Assembly (NCBI GenBank): GCA_003952965.2
Contig: CM025853.1
Span: forward strand, 14,040,068 to 14,104,067
Origin: Morella rubra
Lineage: Eukaryota; Streptophyta; Magnoliopsida; Fagales; Myricaceae
Reading direction: 5' to 3'
Length of the DNA: 64,000 bases
The translations under genes and the position numbers were made by a program. Within the stretch, counting starts at the first letter, position 1. The number at the start of each line of letters is the position of its first letter. The notes under the pieces were generated by a model that worked only from the letters and a program-made list of their open reading frames with translations, had not been told where the DNA came from and ran no database searches. Below are positions 57,500 through 64,000 of this stretch, in pieces.

Positions 57500-58720
57500 A
57501 GGAGGCACGAAGATGTATCGAGATATTAAGGAGGCCTTTTGGTGGCCTAATATGAAGCGGGAGATAGCCGAGTATGTTGCTCGATGTTTGACTTGTCAGA
57601 AGGTGAAGGCAGAGCACCAGAGGCCGGCAGGGACATTAAAGCCTCTAGAGATCCCTGAATGGAAGTGGGAAGGGATAGCCATGGACTTTGTAGTAGGGTT
57701 GCCTCGAACTACTGCAAGCTATGACGCTATATGGGTGATTGTGGACCGATTAACTAAGTCGGCACACTTCTTACCCATTAAGGTGAAGTATACCCCGGAA
57801 AAGTTAGCTGAGATTTATCTTCAGGAGATTATTAGGCTCCATGGAGTGCCCAAGAGTATAGTGTCGGATAGGGATCCGAGATTCACTTCGAGATTCTGGA
57901 AACAATTGCAGGAATCGTTGGGTACTCGGTTGAATTTTAGTACCCTTCCACCCACAGACGGACGGGCAATCAGAGCGGACTATACAGATTCGAAGATATG
58001 CTCAAGGCTTGCGTCATGGATTTTAAAGGAAGTTGGGCTCAATACTTAGCAGAATTTGCGTACAATAACAGTTTTCAGGCGAGCATCGGTATGGCGCCAT
58101 ACGAAGCATTGTATGGGCGGAGGTGCAGATCACCATTATACTGGGACGAGAGGTAGGAGAAAGAAGACTGTTGGGGCCAGAAATAGTCTTAGAGATGAGG
58201 GAAAAGATTCAAATAATCAAGGATAGACTCGTGACAGCCCAAAGCCGACAGAAGAGTTACGCGGATAATCGGAGAAGAGAGCTTGAATTTGAAGCTGGGA
58301 GCAAAGTATTTTTGAAGATTTCCCCGAAAAAGGGTATAGCGCGGTTTGGGAAGAAAGGAAAGCTCCAACCCAGATTCATAGGACCCTTTGAGATCTTAGA
58401 CAGAATAGGACCCGTGGCGTACAGGTTGGCCCTACCCCTTTGCTTAGAGGGAGTCCACAACGTGTTTCATGTATCGCTCCTAAGGAAGTATGTACCTGAC
58501 CCTACCCATGTCCTGGATTACGAGCCCTTGCAGGTTAGAGAAAACCTTACATATGTAGAAGAACCTATACGGTTTTGGATAGGAAGGAACAACAACTAAG
58601 GACTAAAACCATACCGCTTGTTAAGATTTTATGGAAAAACCACGGAGTAGAAGAGGCTTCATGGGAGTTAGAAAGTGAAATGTACTCGAAATACCCACAC
58701 TTGCGGGAAGAACAAAGTTA
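57500..58720 (+). pseudogene. Gypsy integrase with chromodomain-like tail (fossil)
   Basis: Motifs in order: YRDIKEAFWWPNMKREIAEY and CLTCQKVKAEHQRPAG (zinc-binding part), PEWKWEGIAMDFVVGLPRT, VIVDRLTKSAHFLPI, IVSDRDPRFTSRFW (catalytic), then [19 protein letters not shown] and [16 protein letters not shown] (C-terminal fold). The terminal VEEASWELESEMYSKYPHL is the chromodomain-like end typical of Tekay/Del. Spread over more than one frame, so broken. Confidence 0.9.
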
Positions 58721-58899
58721 AGAAGGATAATGTTCTATCGACTTTTGGTTTTGTGATAGAAATTTTTGTAACTTACGTGATCCTTGTTTTCCTTCTTTGA
58801 TTGCGCCTTTTGTTATACGGCTAGATGCTCGAATAAGAGTATATATGAACTCTATGGTTGTGTATAGCATAGATGTATAAATGCTCATGATTAAATTAT

Positions 58900-59731
58900 G
58901 ATTTTGGAACTAATTATTTTACCTTGTTAGCAGATGTCATCAAGTCGCCGACCCCCGCGCTCTCAATCCGTCTCTTCCCCACACTCTCCCCGCGTAGAAG
59001 AATGACCGCACGGGAGTATCGCAGTCTGTTCCGTGTGAATCCTAGACCTCTTAACTCAATACCGCCTCAGCAACTGCAGTTGCCGGAGGTTAGGGAGGGG
59101 ACTCAGGAGCCCCCGCCCCCCTCAAAGGAATGACCAGCCCGGTCCTTCCAAGGAGGAGGCATAGTGTGTGGTGGACCGACTCCTCTGAGTCACAGGAAGT
59201 CACGACTCCAGTTGGAGTCATTAGACAAATAGATAGAAAGCAGAGCCCAGTTGGGAGAATGAGAGTGAGCTCGAAGAGGATCCGGAAGAGGATCCGGAAG
59301 AGATCCAGAAGAGGATCCAATGGAGGAGGACCCTTCGCCTAAGATAGTGGGGAATGAATGCAATGAAAAGAGTTCATCATGGAGAGAAGATACTTGGGAA
59401 GGCATTAGAAGAGTATTGGGTAGAGGACCTAGTATCCTCTATGATTCTCCTGAGAACTCATCACAGGAAGTGGACTTTGTCCCTAAATACCATGAACCTT
59501 CAAGTAATGTAATCCATGACCCCAGTACCACAGGTCGGAGCTACGAATCCATGTCCCACTCTTGGGCAGGTAGTAACTCCCCAGACCACGTCTACTATGG
59601 CGAGGTCAGTAGTGGGGCCAGTTCGAATGCTCACCCGCACCTATATGGTCCTAGACCTCCACCAACCGGGATAAAATTTCTGGTAAGAAAGACCGAATTC
59701 CGAGGACGGAATTTTTGTAAGGAGGGGAGGA
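58900..59731 (+). pseudogene. Extra open region between pol and 3' LTR of the Gypsy element (fossil)
   Basis: A potential start MSSSRRPPRSQSVSS lies at 58935, and the best open piece is 59320-59736 (MEEDPSPKIVGNECNEKSSS onward), rich in Ser, Pro and Gly. A GAAGAGGATCCG unit repeats several times at 59270-59315. No known domain, signal peptide or membrane segment. The polypurine tract AAGGAGGGGAGGA (59719-59731) ends the region. Confidence 0.45.
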
Positions 59732-62700
59732 TGTGAGACCCCGACCTTATTTCTATCATTGTAAAAATTATGACTCCTTAAGTTGTGTTATTATTATTAC
59801 TCTAATTTTGAGAAGGCATGTATGGGTAAATTAATCTAAGATTTTGTCTAGGTGAAATTTTCCCCCTAGCATTTTTATGCATCTTTAGCTATGATTTAAA
59901 TGTTATATCGTTTGCAATTTTTAATAGTATTAAATTTGAGTATTTGGGATTAATTAAACTAATCATTTTAATTGTTGGAATATATCTCTAAGTTTGCAAT
60001 ATTTGGAAGAAATTGAATTAGGGACTTTGACTCTTGAAAAATGTGTGAAAGGCATGTTAGGGTTAATTTTATGAAGTGGCAGAAAAAAAAAAAAATGGGG
60101 AAAAAGGGAGGGAAGTCACGTGAAGGAGGGCAGCCTTGTCTTTCCCCCCCCCCCCAAGCACTTTCACGCCTATTAACCCCCCCCCCCTTGCCGCACACTT
60201 CACATTCCCATTGCCCTAACACTCTTTTGCCCTAACTCACTCACACAACCGAAGAGAAGAAGGAAGAAGAAGAAAAAAAAAAAGGAGAGGAAGAAGAAGG
60301 AGAAAGAGAAGAAAGAAAGGTAAGTTCGGCCCTTGCTATGAAAAAAAAAAAAAAATCTCTGCTGGCCGAAATACCCACTATCTCATTTCTTTCACATTTT
60401 TCTTGGATGATAGCTTGTTGTGTGCTAGGTTGTTTTCTCCTTATCTACATGTTGTTTGCTCTAAGAGTAGTGTAGATCTTGTAAGAAATCATGGGGAGAT
60501 ATGGTTAGATCTGAGAAATGTTCTAGGGCAACATTGATGCACCCTAAGTGTATGATAAAAAGCCTAAAAGAGGACTGAAATCTGTTTGTGTATGCATGGC
60601 CGGATCTGTTGGGTTGTAGTGTTGCAAGTGTGGTTTTAATTTCTGTGTTAAGTTTAAATTTAATTGCTAAGTTGCTGGAAAATAAAGCTGAGGTTTTAAA
60701 TCTAGAATTATGGGTGAAGTTGCTGCATGAAGAAGTTATGATAAAAAGGGAGGAAACTTGCAGGAAAAGGAAAACTTCCTTGTTGCTGATTTGCATCTAT
60801 AGAGGATAGACCCATTCTATTATGACCTATTATGGTTGATTGGAAAACCCATAGCATTCATAAGCATGGCCTGTTATGTTGAAGATCATTGAGAATTATA
60901 GAGAATGCTTGTTAGACTAGTTGCTGAAAACAAGTTGCTGAAATGTACTTCTGCAGATTTCAAGGCTCGAACTAGGAGTGTATTCTGATGCAATTGTTCT
61001 TATCCTTTGATCTTAAGAGGATCCTAGATTGTAGGCCTAGGAAATAGGAAGATTTTAAGCCATACCTTGGGTGATTCCGATAAGTATTGGGTGAGATATG
61101 CGTTGTTCAAGGCCCGGACGTCAAGCTGCCAGCAGCCTTGTACGTCCGGAATGTTAGCTCATTTCGAATACCTTTTGAGTGATCAGTTTAAGTCCAAATT
61201 TTACGAGTTTGGTCTTGAATTTATGAAAGAAGAACATTTTAAGGTAAATTTCGTGTGAATTAGAGGTGTAATGAATGAGTTGTGGTATTTTGAAAATGGA
61301 AGGCCGAGCTGGAAACAGCAACAGTGTTGTTGTAGGATTTTCGCCTAATATGAAGTGTTTGTAAAAATGTATAGCAAATTCTGCTGTTGTGAATTTTACC
61401 TCCAATCTTGACCTATGAAAGCTGAATAGTTCAAAATAAATTTCATGTTATTTGGAGCCATGTCTATGAAGTTATGAATTTTTAAGTTGGAGACGTCGGG
61501 GCTGCCCGCTTGGACGTCCTCCGCAGCTTGTATTTTCGGGTAAATGTTTTGAATGGCAAATGAGCTCAAATTACTTAGAACTTTCATATGTTATAAAAAT
61601 TAGTGTAAGGATCAGTTTAACCCAATTCTTATGGCTTCGGCATTCTTAAGAGAATACTTTGCATTGTAATCACCATTGGGAAATCAAGAAATATGGGCAA
61701 TTTTGTATGATGTGCTGAATTTAATTGAATGACTATTCTCTACATCTAGTAAACCTATAAATGACATTAGTATGAATCAATTGTAGGCAAGGTGCTGCCA
61801 TTCGCTCAAGTGGACGAAGGTAAGTGGAAACTTACATTTTTCCGAAAACTGGAATGAAAGCATGAGAAGCATTTACGATTTCTCATTATCAAGCATTACA
61901 CGACATAAGCATTTGCATGATTTCTTAAAGAAGAAAGTTTTGTGCAAATGAAAGTATGAGAAGTACTGTATGAAAGTTAAGTAAAGGGGCTGAGGTTGGT
62001 CGGTACCGTACCATAAGATAGGTGCATCCACTCCGAAGGACGAATGCGAGAAGGATGGATGACTCCTAAGGGGCACCCACTCCGAAGGACGAATGCGAGA
62101 AGGATGGGTAGCTCTTGAGGTATGTGCAATCACACTGAAGGATGCTTGCAAGAAGTGTGAACCTCTAAGGGTTGAGTCTAGTCATTAGGCCTGGGGCCAC
62201 GTCGAGGACTAGCTCAACCAAATGACGTATTCCCAAGGGAAAAGGGAATAGTTCCGAAAAGGGAACAACTTCAGGGGTAAATGGAGCGAGATAAGTTGCC
62301 CAATCAAGAAAGAATTATTTTCAAGATCAAATTGCATGTTTCAAGTACGTTGTCTCATGCATATGCAAGCATTTCATTTGACATTCATGTACATTGATAT
62401 CATGCGAGACATGCACTATTTATTGCATATGATCCCTTACTGAGTCATTCGACTCACAGTTTTTAAATTGTATCATTCCAGACAATATTTCAGGTGAGGA
62501 AACCTAAGAAGAGGACCTTAAAACCTAGGAGAGGGGCTGACGAGGACGTCCTCTTCCCTTTTTGTTATTTCAGTAAAGGTTTAGATATAATTTTTGAAAG
62601 AGCCGACATGAGCCTCCGATGTGTGGTGGTCATGGGTTATTCGGCCCAGTAAAGTTTAGGGTTTTTAACCAATTGATATTTTGAGACTGTGTTGTAATTA

Positions 62701-62874
62701 CTTCAAGTTATCGTTGAGGAGCAGGTTCTAATGTTTCATTACGCGCATTAGTCAAAAAAAAAAAAAAAGGGGGTTTTTCCGTTGCAAGAATTTAGTAAGT
62801 TCGCTTGAGTATTCCTTGTTGGGGATGCTCGCAGCTGTCACTAGCCTCTTCGAGTTAGCGTTTGGGGCGTGACA
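59732..62874 (+). repeat. 3' LTR of the Tekay-like Gypsy element (3,143 bp)
   Basis: Starts TGTGAGACCCCGACC right after the polypurine tract and ends GGGGCGTGACA. It is collinear with the truncated LTR at 18643-21610. It contains homopolymer runs near 60085, 60150 and 62755 and a GCACCCACTCCGAAGGACGA repeat near 62030-62100. Confidence 0.9.
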
Positions 62875-63126
62875 GAAGTAATCGCTTCAATGTAAAATCT
62901 TCGGAATCCAACTTCTATATATATGAAAGTCCTTTTATCAATGTGATTACTCTACATATACAAGATGTTAGTACTGGAAGCTACATGATCTGGAAGCTAC
63001 ATGATCTATCCTTATTATTGCCTAAAAGAAAAATATAATCCTTAACTTCTCCACGTATGGTTTTCACGTGATTCGCGTTGACAAAAAGGTAAAATATCTA
63101 AACTTCCACGTAGTGACCGTCTTAAT
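62875..63126. other. Flanking sequence right of the Gypsy LTR
   Basis: AT-rich, no gene seen. A direct repeat GGAAGCTACATGATCT occurs twice at 62977-63008. The 5-bp flank GAAGT does not match CACAA at 49497-49501, so 49502 and 62874 are not demonstrably the two ends of one insertion. Confidence 0.5.
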
Positions 63127-64000
63127 TGTTAGATGTATGCCCTCAAAACCAACAATTTTCGAATGATTATGAGATAATTGTTGTTATAATTATTGTTATT
63201 AATTGATCACTTGTATATTGTTATTTTGGGTACGTGTAATGACATAAGATGTCATATTTATAATGACATTAGATGTCATACTGTTGACTAACATTGTAGA
63301 AAAATCAGGCCAATGATTAATGAATCAGAGGCGGGGAGTATGATTTTTCAGATCCTGATTGAGTCACTTTGTTCTAGACTATGATACATGAAAATGTACA
63401 AATAGATCTGCTCGTTGTGCCTCTATAAGAGAGAATGATGGACTTCGTCGTTGAGGGGATGACTTTAAGCAGACGAGTGGGTACAATGTAAGAGTACATG
63501 CACTGAACGTGATCAAATATGAATACCTTCTGGAAACGATCACTGATGTAGAGAATGGTATTCAGCACAATTAGCTTATGTTGTCCATAGACCTAAGAGA
63601 GTTATGCAAGTTTGCTTGTTATATGCTTGTGCTTTGACTGAGTCGTTTGGTGACTTCGCAAATATTCTAGATAATGTTGAGCCTTGTGCATAGTAACTGA
63701 ATTTGTTTAATTGCTCAATATGAAATCCACCAGTCTCTTGATGAGACAATATATTCATTATGTCTGTAGATTGTTTGGACTCAAATCAAAATGTTGCGCA
63801 ACAAGATTTTGTGAAAAATGTTTTTCACGGTTTTTGTTATATATATATTAAATAATTATTTGCAAAGTAATTTTTGGAAACTTTTGAGAGTCCAACTAGA
63901 TACAGACTAAGAATTAAGAATTATATGAGCTAAGGATTTTGTCGGTGATATCATTCTATTCCTTTTAGCTCATGTGGAATATAGTATAGTGGAAGGATAA
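63127..64000 (+). mobile_element. Probable start of a Copia-type LTR, cut by the window edge
   Basis: TGTTAGATGTATGCCCTCAA at 63127 resembles the start of a common class of plant Copia LTRs. It is followed by AT-rich sequence with short ATGACATNAGATGTCAT repeats (63240-63280). No internal domain is in view, so assignment is tentative. Confidence 0.4.

Larger units (their letters stand above)
50573..62874 (+). mobile_element. Gypsy (Tekay-like chromovirus) retrotransposon, right part, broken
   Basis: Plus-strand order right of the gap is: LTR-end-like sequence (50610-50730), gag with zinc knuckles (52270-52730), a protease-like stretch, a long unreadable part, integrase with chromodomain-like tail (57513-58720), an extra open region and a 3.1-kb 3' LTR. 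Integrase motifs fit the Tekay/Del clade. The part from 50573 to about 57400 is so scrambled compared with 57400-62874 that it is either very degraded or badly assembled. The age cannot be estimated. Confidence 0.8.

Noticed and set aside
49502-62874. One complete Gypsy element from 49502 to 62874
   Set aside because: The left LTR end is in the opposite orientation, the 5-bp flanks do not match and a gap intervenes, so a single intact insertion cannot be claimed.

Overview
This is a repeat-packed stretch of nuclear DNA from a flowering plant, most likely a eudicot. The evidence is plant-type Copia and Gypsy LTR retrotransposons, plant MULE (Mutator-like) and CACTA DNA transposons, gt-ag introns, and two pieces of a plastid-type stearoyl-ACP desaturase gene. 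I see no convincing intact host gene. Nearly every open frame belongs to a transposable element, living or dead. One run of exactly 1,000 Ns (49573-50572) marks an assembly gap, and the sequence to its right up to about 57.4 kb looks degraded or poorly polished.

Layout. 1-3121: 5' part of a SIRE-like Copia element on the minus strand, running off the left edge. 3125-3251: short LTR-like remnant. 3290-3977 and 9270-9400: LINE fragments split by a chromodomain Gypsy element on the minus strand (3978-9269, two LTRs). 9400-10106: desaturase pseudogene copy A. 10310-13032: small fragments, including a 481-bp hAT-type non-autonomous element. 13042-33059: a MULE with 200-bp terminal inverted repeats and a perfect 9-bp target duplication. 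A 12.2-kb Copia element (15724-27941) sits inside it, and a Gypsy LTR (18643 to about 21610) sits inside the Copia element. 33344-47890: a 14.5-kb CACTA element with a 3-bp target duplication. 48780-49501: desaturase pseudogene copy B. 49502-62874: Gypsy (Tekay-like) material around the gap, ending in a 3.1-kb LTR. 63127 to the right edge: start of what looks like another Copia-type LTR.

How the parts relate. Without the insertions, the two desaturase pieces would lie only about 4 kb apart on the same strand. They are therefore best read as an old tandem pair pushed apart by transposons. The MULE carries a transposase gene (mudrA-like) read from its left terminal repeat. It also carries a second, apparently intact spliced gene read from its right terminal repeat, encoding a GRF zinc finger, coiled coil and membrane anchor. 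This convergent two-gene plan resembles maize MuDR, where mudrB occupies the second position. The CACTA element carries a TNP2-type transposase with an internal duplication and an insertion, a six-exon Transposase_24 (TNPA-like) gene, and a gene with a 'putative plant transposon protein' domain. A related domain also appears in the extra gene after pol in the nested Copia element. The GRF gene and this shared accessory domain are the most interesting items here.
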